A stretch of DNA of 64,000 nucleotides from Mycteria americana. Lineage: Eukaryota; Chordata; Aves; Ciconiiformes; Ciconiidae. The notes under the pieces were generated by a model. The model was not told the DNA's origin and did not search any database. It saw only the letters and a program-made list of their open reading frames with translations. The stretch is from the NCBI RefSeq assembly GCF_035582795.1, contig NC_134366.1:31357661-31421660 (forward strand), given 5' to 3'. The position numbers were made by a program, and so were the translations under genes. This document shows, one piece after another, positions 13,546-26,800 of the stretch; positions within the stretch are counted from its first letter, which is position 1, and the number at the start of each line of letters is the position of its first letter.

Positions 13546-14463
13546 GTCAATGGTACTGATGATAGCCTTTTTCAGAAGACCAGAAAAACGCTGCGGAGAA
13601 GTTTGCTGCCAGGGTGTGCTGTTGGCTCATTTGTACTCGGCTCACTGTCTGCCAACACCCCAGGCCCTTTTCAGCACAGCTGCTCCCCAGCCCCACGGTG
13701 CTCAGCTGTCTCGTTGCAGGGCTTCCCAGGTGCAGGGCTTTGCATTTCTCCCTGTCAAATTTCATCAGATCCCTAGGACCCATCCCTCCAGCCTGTCCTG
13801 GTAACTCTGAATGGTGGTCTTCCACTTGAGTGTATCCGCTAGTCCCTCCCAGTTTGGTGTCTTCTGTAAACTTGATGTGTGCATTGTCACCTTCTCAAGG
13901 TCACTGATGTGGTTGTTAAACAGGACAGGTCCTAGTACAGACCCCTGACCCCAGTCAGAGTACTGCCCGTTAACCACTACCCTCTGAGCCCAGTCATCCA
14001 GCCAGTTTTTAAACTGATTTAGCTGTCCCCCTATCCAGAACATAATGTTCTTGCTTGGATACATGAATATTGTGGGAGATGGTCTCGAAAGTCAAGCTAA
14101 AGTGGAGATAAATGTTATCTACTGCTCTCCCTTCATCCCCAAATCCAGTCACAGTGGTTATGATATCCCCTTCATAAATCTGCTCCGACTGCTCCCAGTC
14201 CACCCCCTCCTTTCCAGGAGTGTCTTCCAGGAGGACTTGCTCTGATTTTCCCAGTGAGGCTGACTGGTATGTAGCTCCTGGACTTGCTTTTTGGCCTTTG
14301 CTGAAGATGAGGGCAACATTTGCCTTTCTCCAGTGGTTTTGGACCCCTCTGGATCTCCACAGTCTTTCAAAGATGGCAGAGAATGGCCTTGCAAGAGCAT
14401 CAGCCACTTCTCCCAGTACTCCTGGATGCAGAGATGCAGAAGGCGAGCCCGTGCCTCTGGAAC
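13546..14463 (-). mobile_element. CR1 LINE fragment with decayed reverse-transcriptase ORF
   Basis: Read on the minus strand, interrupted frames carry typical CR1 ORF2 peptides: DEGRAVDNIYLHFS and ETISHNI (polymerase region), GSVLGPVLFNNHISDLEK, then DLMKFDREKCKALHLG near the C-terminal side. Stops and frameshifts separate them, so the element is dead. Both ends are truncated; the left edge is approximate. A solo LTR adjoins the right edge at 14469. CR1 is the dominant LINE of birds and other reptiles, which supports the assignment of the organism. Confidence 0.9.
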
Positions 14464-15069
14464 AGCGGTGTCCTGGTTTCGGCTGGGATAGGGTTGATTT
14501 CCTTCCTAGTGGCTGGTGTAGTGCTGTGGTTTGGGTTTTAGTATGAGAATAATGTTGATAACACGCTGATGTTTTGGCTGTTACTAAGCGGTATTTACAC
14601 TGGTCAAGGACTTTTTTTTCAGCTCCCCATGCTCTGCCAGGTGCATGGGAAGTTGGGAGGGGGCACAGCCAGGACAGTTGATCCAAACTGGCCAAAGGGC
14701 TATTCCATACCATATGGCGTCATGCTCAGCGTATAAAGCTGGGGGAAGAAGAAGGAAGGGGGGACATTTGGAGTGATGGTGTTTGTCTTCCCAAGTAACC
14801 ATTACACGTGATGGAGCCCTGCTTTCCTGGAGATGGCTGAACACCTGCCTGCCCATGGGAAGGAGTGAATGAATTCCTTGCTTTGCTTTGCTCGCGCGCG
14901 CGGCTTTTGCTTTGCCTATTAAACTGTGCTTATCTCAGCCCATGAGTGTTCTCACTTTTACTCTTCCGATTCTCTTCCCTATCCCACCGCGGGGGGGGGG
15001 GGGGGGGGGGGGTGAGCAAGCGGCTGCGTGGTGCTTAGTTGCCATCCGGGGCTAAACCACGACAAGCGG
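14464..15069. repeat. 5-bp target-site duplication AGCGG around the LTR
   Basis: AGCGG occurs directly before the TG at 14469 and directly after the CA at 15064. This defines the LTR boundaries exactly and shows that it arrived by retroviral-type integration. Confidence 0.93.
14469..15064 (+). mobile_element. ERV-type solo LTR with target-site duplication
   Basis: The LTR runs from TGTCCTGGTTTCGGCTGG to GCTAAACCACGACA (TG...CA ends) and is flanked by a perfect 5-bp duplication AGCGG at 14464-14468 and 15065-15069. Inside are a TATA box (TATAAA, 14732-14737), an ATTAAA poly(A) signal (14918-14923), a CG-dinucleotide run near 14892 and a run of 22 G (14991-15012). No internal gag, pol or env sequence is attached, so it is a solo LTR left by recombination. 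Clean ends and an intact duplication suggest a fairly recent insertion. Confidence 0.93.
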
Positions 15070-18009
15070 CTAGCGGCCGAGCACGTGGGGAACCAAGCGG
15101 CGGGTTAAAGGTGCTGGGCAGAAGGAAAGCTTTTGTAGAAGCTCTCCTCCCACCAAGAAAAATGTTTGGTTGATATACAATTATGAATTTCAAAATTACT
15201 CTAGAAGAGACTGATGTAATATTTTAATTCCCTGTAAATCGTTATCTTTTATCCTGCTGAAACCATGATCCTTGACTGCCTCTGAATTCAGTAGGTTTGC
15301 ATTGTTGCTAAACCTAGACCTGTCACAATAAATCCATGGGAGGGGACGTTACTGGCACAGCGATTAATACCACTACCATTACATTAACATGAACATAGGT
15401 AGAATCAGATAAATGTGTGTTAGACAGAGAGGTGCTTACAGGCGATACTCTGTTCAGGCTTCTGGACCAAGAAAACACTGTTAAGAGATGATCTTGGTTA
15501 AAAACAAATAGCTGTGGACTCTGTCCCGGGGCACTACCAGAGGCAGGTCCAAGACCTCATCGCTATACATGTTTCCTTTAACATGTCAGAGTGATGGCTT
15601 TAAATACATACTGTGTTATAGAGTGCTAATATGTAAAAAAAACTTGTTTGCATTGTGCAAATGTACCTCTCTTGGTATCAGTTTCTGACCCTATTCTCCA
15701 CTAGATGTCTTCAGCAGCATTTTAAAGTACGTAAAAATAATATCTAACATTGAAAGGTACTTTTTGCTGCTACCTAGGGAATGAAATACAGAATGTACCT
15801 GTTCAAACTTTTGAGTTTTAGATCATCCTTAGATAGTGAGTTGTTAACAGTACACTGAGAAACCTATCCCAAATTCAGTCTCTATCATATGCCTGGGAAA
15901 ATCTTATTTCTCAGACATACCTCCCTGTGTAGTTTTTAGCATACTCACATAGTAGACTTGAAGTTTGTATCTAGTAATTTATTTAAAATCAGATGTATCG
16001 CTTAATGGCTCAGACCCAGCATTTGAAACCAAAAAATTCCTGAATTCATTCCCAGGCTCTCAAATTGTGACCTTTAAAGAGCTAACTGCCTTATTTTGAA
16101 AATGCGGATATTCCTACCCCTTCGCTACAGAGAGACTTATTAGGGTACAATATCTTCAAAGTAAGTATGTTAATCATCACTATTAATGCAAATCAGATTT
16201 TGAAAAACAATTTTCCAGTGGTATGAACAAGAGTACATGTGAGAGTTACATGTACCAGTGTATCTGGAGTGGCATCTATTTTCTGTAGACACTTAACTTT
16301 GTAGTAAATGGATATCTACTCAATAAAAATAGCCTAGGGTGACTGAGTTACTTCTTAATAGCTGGGGGAGGGGAAATTCATTGAGAGGGTGCAAATGTTT
16401 AATATAACAACAAATGCAGTGAGCAGATTTGTTAGTGTTTCACATCCATGTTTCTCCATAGTTTTTACATCTATAAGGCATTGAAGAACATCTCTGATGT
16501 TGTAGGATATATTTACAGTGACCGTGCAACAGACAAACTGGTCTGGGATTTTAGTTTGATGAGGACGGCATTTTGCTTGATTTTTTTTTTCTTTTCTTAG
16601 TCTCCTGAGCTATTTGAATAATAGATCCTGTTAGCAGTATTACCTTACAGGGTAATCAGTATAGCCTTGATCTGACAATGTAATGCACTCATGATGCGCT
16701 TCACTAAATACATTCCTGGATATAACTTATCTATTTTATTTTGGGAAAGTCATCTGGGCAGCCTTTGCATGCTACTAATATCGTGATACTGAACTATGAC
16801 TGGGTGGAATCTCCAATGTATTAATACTTCTGGATAATTGTTCAATACCTATAGTCCAAGCATGGACAACTATTTCCAGCAATCCAGACTTTCTTCGCCA
16901 TTATGTCTTCAGGAAAATTTGAAACGCAGCTGCTATTGTGAGACTATAGCAGATGCGGTCATGTTGCTAGACACTGTGGCCATGACCTCTGATGAATTGC
17001 TGTAGTGCAGCAGCACAGGTATTTTTGTGGGTTTTTTTTTTTTCCTCAAGCCTGATCTGATAATTCCAACTAATTACCGAAGAGACTTACAAATGAACGT
17101 ACCCAGGTTCCTGGGGTTTGGGTTCCCGCGGGAGAGCACACTGCAAATAGTGCCGTTGCCTTGCGGCGGCAGTGGTCACTCCGTTAGGATGGCTGATTGA
17201 TAGGGGGAGGTGTGCGAAGCACAGGGGTGTGCCAGTAACTGCCAGGAGACGTAAGCCGGGGCTGTGCAGAATCTGACCCAAATCTCATCTGAAGTGTCAA
17301 GAAGAGCAATTACTTTATTATGGAGGTATATGAGATGATTGGTGATTCAGCCTGTGTGCGCGTGTATGTGCCTGTGCACGTGCACACATTTTTCCCATGT
17401 GGGCTACTGATCCATTGCATTTGCAGTCTCCCTTTAAGTCTGTGAATACTATGCTGAAAACTCATGGTAATAAAATTTATCGTTAGCATAACACCGTTCG
17501 AAAAAGGATTGTTTGGGGTCAGCCATTTGAAGGTAAAGCAATACTTTTCATTTTTCTCTGTGACTATTCTTTAGCTGAAGTAAAAAACTTCTGCTCGGAA
17601 AAAAATCCATTCAAATGGCATGAATGCTAAATCGTGATGTCATCAGGAGAGTTTAGAGCTGACCTTACAATGATGGTATAGAAGTCACAGAAGGTCTTTA
17701 TTTCTACTCACCACCACTGGTCATGCCGTGCTGCAAGATCAGTGAGCACTTTCATTGGATAACATCAAGCATCCCTGGAAAAAAAACATAAAAAATGACA
17801 AATACTGAATCTTTGTCTAACGAGCAAAGTATAGGCATAATCCATGAAATATCTGAACATGTAAGTACATACAATGTCACTGAAATGTTAAGTTTTTATA
17901 AATAAAAATAAATCCCTCTCTCAAGTGGAAAACTAACTACCTCAGAGTTGATGTGATACATTGCATAGTAAGTGCTTTGGTGAATCCTTTTAGAAAACAA
18001 AATATCAGT

Positions 18010-18155
18010 TGTTAAAAAATAAATAAATAAAAAATATAAAGTATATATACACACATATGTATTATATAAGATATATATAAAATATATATTAATAATATAC
18101 ACATACACAAAAAAAAAAAGTGTGTATATGTGTGTATATATCTCTAATATCCCAA
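18010..18155. repeat. AT/AC/TG simple repeat block
   Basis: AAATAAATAAATA is followed by TATATACACACATATG-type sequence, an A run and then GTGTGTATATGTGTGTATAT. The AC-rich left side and TG-rich right side are partly complementary across the A run, so the block is also an imperfect inverted repeat. Confidence 0.85.
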
Positions 18156-20820
18156 TAGAAACTACCAGGAAGGAAGAACAGATGTGTTACTTCTGCTAGT
18201 ACTTTACACTGAAATGCTGATTCTATATTTGGTATATTGATAAACTGGACCATTTTTTACATATCCCCTGGAAAGCTAATGAGATTTGCATCTGTGTAGT
18301 ACTTTCCAAAATGAAGCCATTCATTTAAAAGATGAATGAATACGCCTGATCCAACTTCTGGCTTTTGTGCTTTATTCTTTGGCAAGAATATTACTTCTTA
18401 TTTAACAGATTTAAATTCTCTGCTTCTCCATTTGGCAGATGGTGATAGGAAACAGTGCAACCTGGAGAAATTAAATTGTGCAAAGAATCACTGCCAATGA
18501 ACTGAATAAAAAAAAGAAACCTCAAAAGTAAAATGAGCTTCTGCATAACAGCATGCAGGTGTCAGAGGGAGAAATTGTAAAGTAGATGGAGAAATCAACC
18601 TCACAGTTTAGCAAAAGGACTTATCTAATTCGCAGTTCATCTTTTCAATTTTTTTTCTTATTTTTTTCCATAGAAAGAAGAATCATGTAGTAGTTTAATT
18701 ATTTTGTCTGTTACAAATCCCTTGGTGATTGAATCCTTTGTCAACTTCATCATTTAATTAGAAGTATAAAACATGATTTTGAGTCATTTTGAAAAATTGA
18801 AGGTCCTGCTAATGAAATATTAAGTGTGCCATGTATAAGAAAAGCAGTCATTCAAATGCAGCAAGAAGTAAAGTGTAATTAAGATAATTTTAGTAGAATT
18901 TCAAGTAGTTGGATAGAAAGATACACAACTGTTCCATGGTGGGGGGAAAGGATGGTTTATCCCTTGCATCTCTAATTCTATTAAAAAGTAATATAAAATA
19001 ATCAGGATACCAAGGAAGCAGTGTCACGTATCTTGAAAATGCATTTTGGACAGTTCAAAGCTTAAAACACTTAAAACAGTTTGGGTACTGCTATGATTTT
19101 ATCTGAAAATTGCTTGATTTTTTTTTTAAACTGAGTTATTCCAAATGCATTAAGTGCTGCTTTATTAGTGTAGTACAAAACTGAAAGTCCAAAACAATTT
19201 TCCAGAGACATATCTGGCTTTTGTCATTGTAATATCTTGTTCTTTCTTAAAGGCTTATTTATTAATTTTTTTTTTGTTCTGTAGACATGTACAGATTACT
19301 GCTCAAATGCCTAAATTTAAATTATCTTAGCATTAAATTATCAGTGCTGGCTGAAATTTGGTATTCATGGAAAGATTTATATTTTATTTTGAATCAGAAG
19401 AAAAATCAGGATTTTTCCAGGAAGCAATATTCTGATTAAAATATATTTGGAAATTTAAACTATGAGGATGTTATCAGGTAATGCATTTTAGTCTTCTGTA
19501 GGAGCAGGGTCCCATAAGCAGCCTCAGTCCCTGTCGTGGTTCATGAGCAGGGTATCTGGCTTACAAAGAGACACCAGAGTTTCTAAGAAATCTCTTGGGT
19601 ATAGCTGAACACAGGATTTTGGAGACCTAAAATTGGCTAAATCAAGATGAGAGGCATTTGAATTTGGTAAAGACTTCAGTATGAGACCAATCAGTATGAC
19701 TGGTTTGTCTACTAGAAAAAATAAAAACTATGAGAGTAGACATTAAAATTCTGCATGGGAGGAGCAATGGTACCGATACTACTGATGTTCTGACAGCCTT
19801 CACCCGTGAAGTTTGTTTCTCTTCAGTGAGTAAAACTACACTGTAATTTTGAACTCTGGTGCATGAAAAAATGTGTATACGTGTATGTATACACATCTAT
19901 GAATACACATTCGAGTTACTAAGCGCTGAAGGACCATGATAAAAGACATAAACATTGATGGTATCAATGAGGCTAAGGATTATTCTGGTTTTTGCTGATG
20001 AGTAGGCCATTAGGCTTTAATATTGCCTTGTTTAAACTATATTTTTGCAGAAAAAATATTACATAATGAGTGTCTGTGCCTTCTTTGTAATATATTGACG
20101 GTCTTGACAGATTTTCGAGACGCATGTGGGACTCATTTGTTACCAGTCCCAGGAGGGATGTCATGATGATAAATAATGACTGTATCATCCAGTGTTGTCT
20201 CTAGAGTGATGTTCCCTCTGGAACAGCGTGTCTGGGGAAGAAAATGGCTAATGGCCCAAACTGAATTGACATACAGACTGGAGTTTTCATACGACAGTAT
20301 ATCAAGCTAGAGGTGGGTCCTGAATATTGATATACATCACCTCTTCTTGGTGTGTTGTTATCCAAATCATTTCCTGATATAGTTTATTCAGCCTTTCCCA
20401 CTTTCCTCTGACCTTATTCCTAGCTACAAACGGTGCAGCATCAACTTACAACACGTGTGATAGAAAGGTCTGGCTTGTAGGCTGTATCTGAAAGCATATT
20501 AAGCAAAAACACAATGATGCCTGGAGGCCATAACCCTGAACATGTCAGGTGGAGGATGCTGGAAATAATACAATTTCTAGTTTAGCTGTCATTTGAGATG
20601 TATTGAAAGTGAGTAGTGAAGTTAACGTTTATATAAGTAACCCATGTATTTTCTTGGGATATCCAGAACAAAACTTTCCATGTGTCCATGTACAAAATGT
20701 GTCTTACAGCCTTGCAGGCCTTACACTGTCATATATAGGTAGACTTTTTGTGCCTAACTCACAAAGATGAAGGACCTGCTAATTTCAGATGATCAGCAGT
20801 GGCTGCCCAGGCAGGCAGCT

Positions 20821-20855
20821 GGAGTGGGACTGGAGTGGAGTGGAGTGGAGTGGAG
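20821..20855. repeat. GGAGT pentamer tandem repeat
   Basis: About five GGAGT units, the first interrupted by GGACT, in an otherwise unique region. It is a short minisatellite-like tract with no associated gene. Confidence 0.85.
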
Positions 20856-23800
20856 AAGGAGGAAGGAACAAACATTAAAAACTTCTCAGTTCTGGGAATT
20901 AATTACTTGATATCCACAAAACACAGACGGGCGCAGACGGGACGCGGAGCGGGGCCCTGATGTGGCTGTTATTTCAGCCACAGTCTTACATTACATTTTT
21001 GTCATTTCCAGGGAATATAATTACACATTCTGCTGGCAGGAGATTGCTTAAAACATTGTTTCCCATATTGTTTGTTTCCATTTATTCTCATGAATACATA
21101 TGCCTGTGCACATATTCTGAATACACAACTTATACACAAGATTGTGAAGGGTTCTGCAGCAACAAATACGAGTAACAATATGCGGTCAATAACATTCATT
21201 AAAAAATTGTTAGCAAAGCTTATTCCTGCACCTCCGGCAAACCTACAGTATTCAGTCAGAAACATCTTTTTGTGTCACATTCTGCAAACACCAAGTTAAA
21301 CAGTGAATAGATGAAAAAAATGCTCATTGCTCTACTAGAAACTAGCTATGGACTAGGTGCAAGCCTCAATATAGTCAGTAGAGGAATCACACTGAACTGG
21401 GATTTTGGAGCATTTACCCGAATTGAAGACATTCTTTTTTGTTAAAATTTTGTTCATTTATTTTGTTAAAATTTTAAAGATAACTTTTACTAAACTAACA
21501 GTTTTGTGAGGTTTATGAATTTTTTTTTTTGAGATCTTTGGTCCAAAGTTATGTAAAAATATTACTGAAAGTTTTTAATATAATTTAAATAGGAAAAAAA
21601 AGTTGCTTTTTTTCTTTTGAAGCCAAAATGGATGTTCTACATTTGATAAAGATGCTTACTTAAATTTTTGTTTTGGGCAATCGTCATTCCGCCAATGATA
21701 TTAATGTGATCTGGAAAGGCTGGCACCTCTAGAGCTTGATGATATTTGCCTTCTGCTCAGAAGCAGCACAGAGCTGGAACTGGGGAGCAGGGAAACAGGA
21801 GATGCTCCTTCATCCAAATAATACCCAGGGGTTGTAATGTAACGTGAAGTGCTGTCTGGACACTCTGACCCATTCCATTTGGTCACGTACTGGATGTGAC
21901 AGTCCCGTTGGACAAGTGGAAAATAGCCCTTAGCTTTGCGGTTGTTCGAAGGACCTTCAGGCCTGCTCATCTGGCGAACTTGTCAGTCAAGTTCACTGCT
22001 GGAAGTGCAGGGGCTGAAGGACAGGGCAGCGTTGCCGGGGTTTCCGAGTGTCCCTTCAGTTTCAGGTGCGGGCAGCACCCATGAAGCCTGTGTTAAGATG
22101 CATCTTGCGCTACTTCGTGCCTTCTCCCCGAGGGCCCGCGGCTTTTCGCGCGGTTCTGCCTTTCGGCAGCAGGTGCTCGCCATGTGCCCGCAGATGCTCC
22201 AGCCACACGGCGCGGCGGGGGGGACGTGCTCTCTTACGCGCCTTGAGCGCATCCTGCGGGAAAGTCCCTCAAGCCTTTCCTCAGGAGACTGCTATACGCA
22301 GTGTGACAAACCCCACTCGTCAGGCCCCGTCAGTTTGGGGATTTGACGTCCACAGGCAGAAGTTATTTGTTTATTTAATCTTAATTCCATGCCTGCATTC
22401 AAGGCAGTGGCTTTGTGCATGTGTTCACTTGCTCTTACATGCACGCTCACATCCTTGTACCCTTGGGTCATTGTACATTTAGCTGGAAAAATACATGTAT
22501 GTGTAATACGCTGTTAATATTTAATCAAGCTCCCTAGTAAGATTTCCACCAAGCTAATGCTCAGAAAACTGCATAGATTAAAAAAAAAAAGACAACTGTC
22601 ATAAATGGGGTTACTTTGTAAAGCCCCAAGTGAATTAGGTTTCTGCACTGTTAGATATGATGGAGAAAATACTGTAGGGAACATATTCTTTGCCATGCAT
22701 CTGCATTTTCATAAATGACAAATGACAAAGTTGTGGGGGCCCGTACTGCGGATACAATTCCCACTCTGTTTTATATTGTTAAACAACATATGCTTGGATG
22801 AGTTAGTGTCCCATCATAAATTCAAGCCTTCAGGCAAATTCTGACAAATTGTAAATGTAATTTAATTACATTAGGGGGAGAAACAAAGACATTTCTTAGG
22901 CTAAGAGTTTGCAGAGAGCCATAGGTTCCACCCCTGATTGGGCTAGCTTTATGCAACGTGCCGACTGCAGCCAGCTTAACTGAACCAAGTCCTAGAGTTG
23001 TTCGTGTATATGTATGTCAACAGGCTTTTTTCCCAGGTCTCTTGCTGGGAAAGTCACTTTTCTTGCTGTTACATTTTCAACGCCACGACTGAACCGTGAA
23101 TTAACATTGCAAAAGGCTGTCTTTAGTCTCTGGTTCCTGACTGTACAGGTAGTGTTTGCAGAAAGCCTCCTCTGAACTGTTGAACTGCAGAAGAGCATGT
23201 TAAATCTATCCAGTGTTTGGACAAGAAAAAAATTGCTGTTTTTAATTTTGTGTGAACAAACATTTTAAAGCACTTTAGCACAGCTGACAGACGGTGAAAA
23301 TGACAGGTGAAGATTTTCTCATGTGAACGATTTTATGTGTCATGAGACTAACAACATTGACAGAACTTAAGATTTCCTCTTTCTTAGCCCCATCTTTAGT
23401 CTCTCAAGCCACAGATTTCTTCAGACCACCAAGTCTTGGCCATGGAGCTGAGCTCAACATGCAAGTCAATCTGCCACCCGTGTCAGTGCTCCCCAGAGAT
23501 GAGTGTGTTCTGTCTCCAGCTTCCCAGGCGTTGCGGTGGTTTCTGTAGGAGTCGCACCACCGATCCTGCTCACAGCCTGCTGCTTGGCTCACGGGCTCTG
23601 CAGGAAGCATCCTTTCTCTGCAAAAGGTCTAGCAGAGAGATCAGCCCATCCCTGGGGCCTCCGGGGGGACCGCGCTCCCCCCTCGAGTGTTAACAACCGG
23701 GGAGGGCTGTGCCCAGCCTCCGAGTTCCTCCTGATGGGAAATGGTCTAGACAACGATGTTTATCCTTTCACAGAAAGACATTTACCTTGCAGTTCCTCCG

Positions 23801-26800
23801 CACCCCAATGACTGTACTTCCTTCGTCTTCCCCACTGCTGTGCCCCAGAATACTATATGCTCTAATGGCTAAAACAGATCATTGCAATGCTGGTCTTAGT
23901 GTTTGTACTTCAGATTAAAGGATGTGGTTTTGACAAGACATCTGCCAGGCAAACCACTTCTGTTTTTCTTTAATCAGCACGCTGTCCCCCTATCCTCTTA
24001 ATCTCTTCTAACTCTCACGGCAAAAATAATTGAACAATCTCAGAAGCATAGGCTCTTATAGGATTACTTATGGCACTGACTAATTTGGGATTTATTTCTT
24101 AGAAGGATGCTGGTTTTGGAAATCTAGGCACCCCTAATTTTCCTTCCTTTAAAATTTTTTATAACACTGTCAGGAACTTTCTCTTTTCTAATTTTTTTTT
24201 TAAGCAGTAATTACTCTGTCAGATAAATCAGCAAATCCTTTAGATTAGATATTTAGCAACGGGACCATTTCTATGTGGATTCTTCAGTGTCCCATAAAAG
24301 TTGTATCCTTCCTACAACAGGGGTATTTTTGAGATCTCTTTTTTACACGACCATCAATTTTTGCAGCACTTGCACCTGATATCTCAACTGATATCTCAGC
24401 TGACTTCATTTCTATGTTTGGTTGGTGGTGTTTAATGGGTTCAAAGGCAATAGGCAGGTTGGGGTCAGACAGATAGACCAAGTGTATGCTTAAGCTCTCT
24501 TTCTCTAGAACCAAGCTAAAAGCCAATAGTCCCTGTTTTATTAAGACTGCACTTATTAGCTGCTTCACCCACAGATTTGATTCACATTATTTTGATTTGG
24601 AGAAGCCTTGCAAAGCTCCTTTGTAAATAGGGCTCTGCGTGATCAGAGGAGATCTGCAGGAGTCAAATAAATGAGTGCCATGTGAATGTGTGAAACCTGA
24701 CAATCTCTCTCCACCATGCCCTGCAGATGCAGGACATGGTAATGACGGGAGCATGAATGAACAAGCTTTTTCATGAGATACACAGGCATCTTTCATTAGA
24801 GTTTGTGCACCTTTGATGAACCGGATTTGGGTCTGGTTTCTGAAACTGGCTTCACTGCTGAGTCACTGTGTGTTGGTGGCAGAGGATGGTATGAATAAGC
24901 CCTAGCACCAGGGATCTGTGTCCTACTCCACTGGTGACTCAAGACTAACCTCAGCAAAGTCATTTGCTTTCTCTATATTGTAGTCTTCCCACACCTGAAA
25001 AAGGGTGGGGTGAAGATGAACCCGCCTCTTCTGGTGGCTGGACACTTGGGAGGAGCCTTATGTAAATGCAGTGTATGACTAATCTTTCTTCTCCTGATCA
25101 ACTTGTCTCTTATGGGAACTGCTGAAACCTCTGTTCTCTTGGTGGCTTTGGAGCTACAGAGCCCAGATGTTGTTAATGACATCACGTAGGCGAGCAGACA
25201 GTCACACAAATAAGCAAAATTAAAGTTAACTTCATCTGTGTTTGTCCCTGCAGTGTGCAAGTATCCCCATGCTGTACCAATTTTAGCTCTTAGATGAGGA
25301 GGAGATGGCTCGTGTTTTGCCAGTCTGGGGAAGGAAGGTGGAAGACAGAGGGTCGACAACTGGCAGGAACTGAAATCTCTACCTTTGAGATGTGTTATGA
25401 GCCATGGAGAGAAGGGAGAAGCTGTGATGGTGCCAGGAGCATGGCTGCTGTTCTTAACAACATATTTCTTTGGGGATTGTTGCATTCCCGGTTGGTTTCA
25501 GAAAAGCAGAGCACCCTGACCTGCTGCGCACATCCCGCTGAGGCAGGGCGGACGCTGGGGCAGAGCACCCAGCTCGCTGGCTCCTGGTGCTGGCCCTCTC
25601 AGCAGAGCCTTGCTGCGATGCCCTCTCCTTTTCCTTTCTTTTTCCCAGCTCAGTTTCCGTTAAACGTATGTCACCGCTGGCCAATGCTGCGGCAGTTGAA
25701 ACCGCCTCTTCCGTTTTGATCATGTGAAGTGGAAGTCATGCTGGTCCTGGCACGCTCATCTCCTCCGGCCTTTGTGGCTGCTCAGTTTGTGGTGTAACTC
25801 TGTAAAGGTGAATCAGAGCTGCAGGCACGTTGTCAACGTTTGGCTTCACCTGTCTTCCCGGCTCTGTGGCTATCACCTTCCCAAGGGTGGGAAGGAAAAT
25901 GATGTACCTGGCCACTTTTCCGTATTCTACAAAAGAATTATAGCTTGTCAGAGGGAGGAAACAAATGGTGCTCAACTTCTGAAGTGCTCTTACCTCTCAG
26001 AAATACTCTCATGAAATGCTCCAAATGAAAAGCTTTTGTCTACATTTTTTATCATTTAGCCAGACGTGCGACTGTTGTGGAGAGGCTTCACTTATTACTT
26101 CACCTAAGCGTGAAGTCCTAATTTCTGGTTTCATCTGAAAACCATTTCAGATTTGGGCTCTTTGGGAAAAGGAAATGAAAGTGGGTTCAAGAGCCTTTTG
26201 TTTCCTGAACCCCTGGTTCCCACCAGGAAAGCGTGTTCGTGCCACAAACGGATAAAAACTACAAGGGTTCATTCAGGAATGTAACATCCATTTAATTCAT
26301 CTATTCACAATCACAAAATCAAAGGCAGGATTTATTAGGCTTTGACATACGGATTGAGTATGCTCCTTTTGTTTCTAGATGACGTTTTCCTCCTCTCAAA
26401 CTTAGCTAAAAATGTAATAGCCCCTCAGTTCAACACAGATTCACAAATCTCCTTTGTCCCTTCTTGGTCAACCATTGACTCTTTGTGAAGCCCAACAAGG
26501 AATCACAGTCTCAATGGATAGTCCCACTACGCTGTGGAGTAAGAAGAAGGAGAAAAAAAAAGAATATCATGAATTACTTATAAAGTTCACTGAGATACGG
26601 CCACTGACAAGAAGAGTAATGACTAGCTTCTAGGCTTAACTATTCTAGGCTTTTTTTTTTCTTCACATAGACTTTCATTACTGAGCCACAAAGGTGTAAA
26701 TGGGCTGAAAGTGTTTCCTGTATTCATAGAGTGATGGAAAAGCTATCAAGTAATGTGGGACATGCACATTTTTCATGGCATCATGTTTTATTTTTAAGTT

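Noticed and set aside
14009-14713. 234-codon minus-strand ORF taken as a gene
   Set aside because: It joins part of the LTR to decayed CR1 reverse-transcriptase sequence (GRAVDNIYLHFS, ETISHNI), so it is mobile-element remains.
23342-23918. Overlapping open frames in several frames at 23.3-23.9 kb
   Set aside because: The local GC content explains the lack of stops; there are no domain motifs, start context or splice structure.
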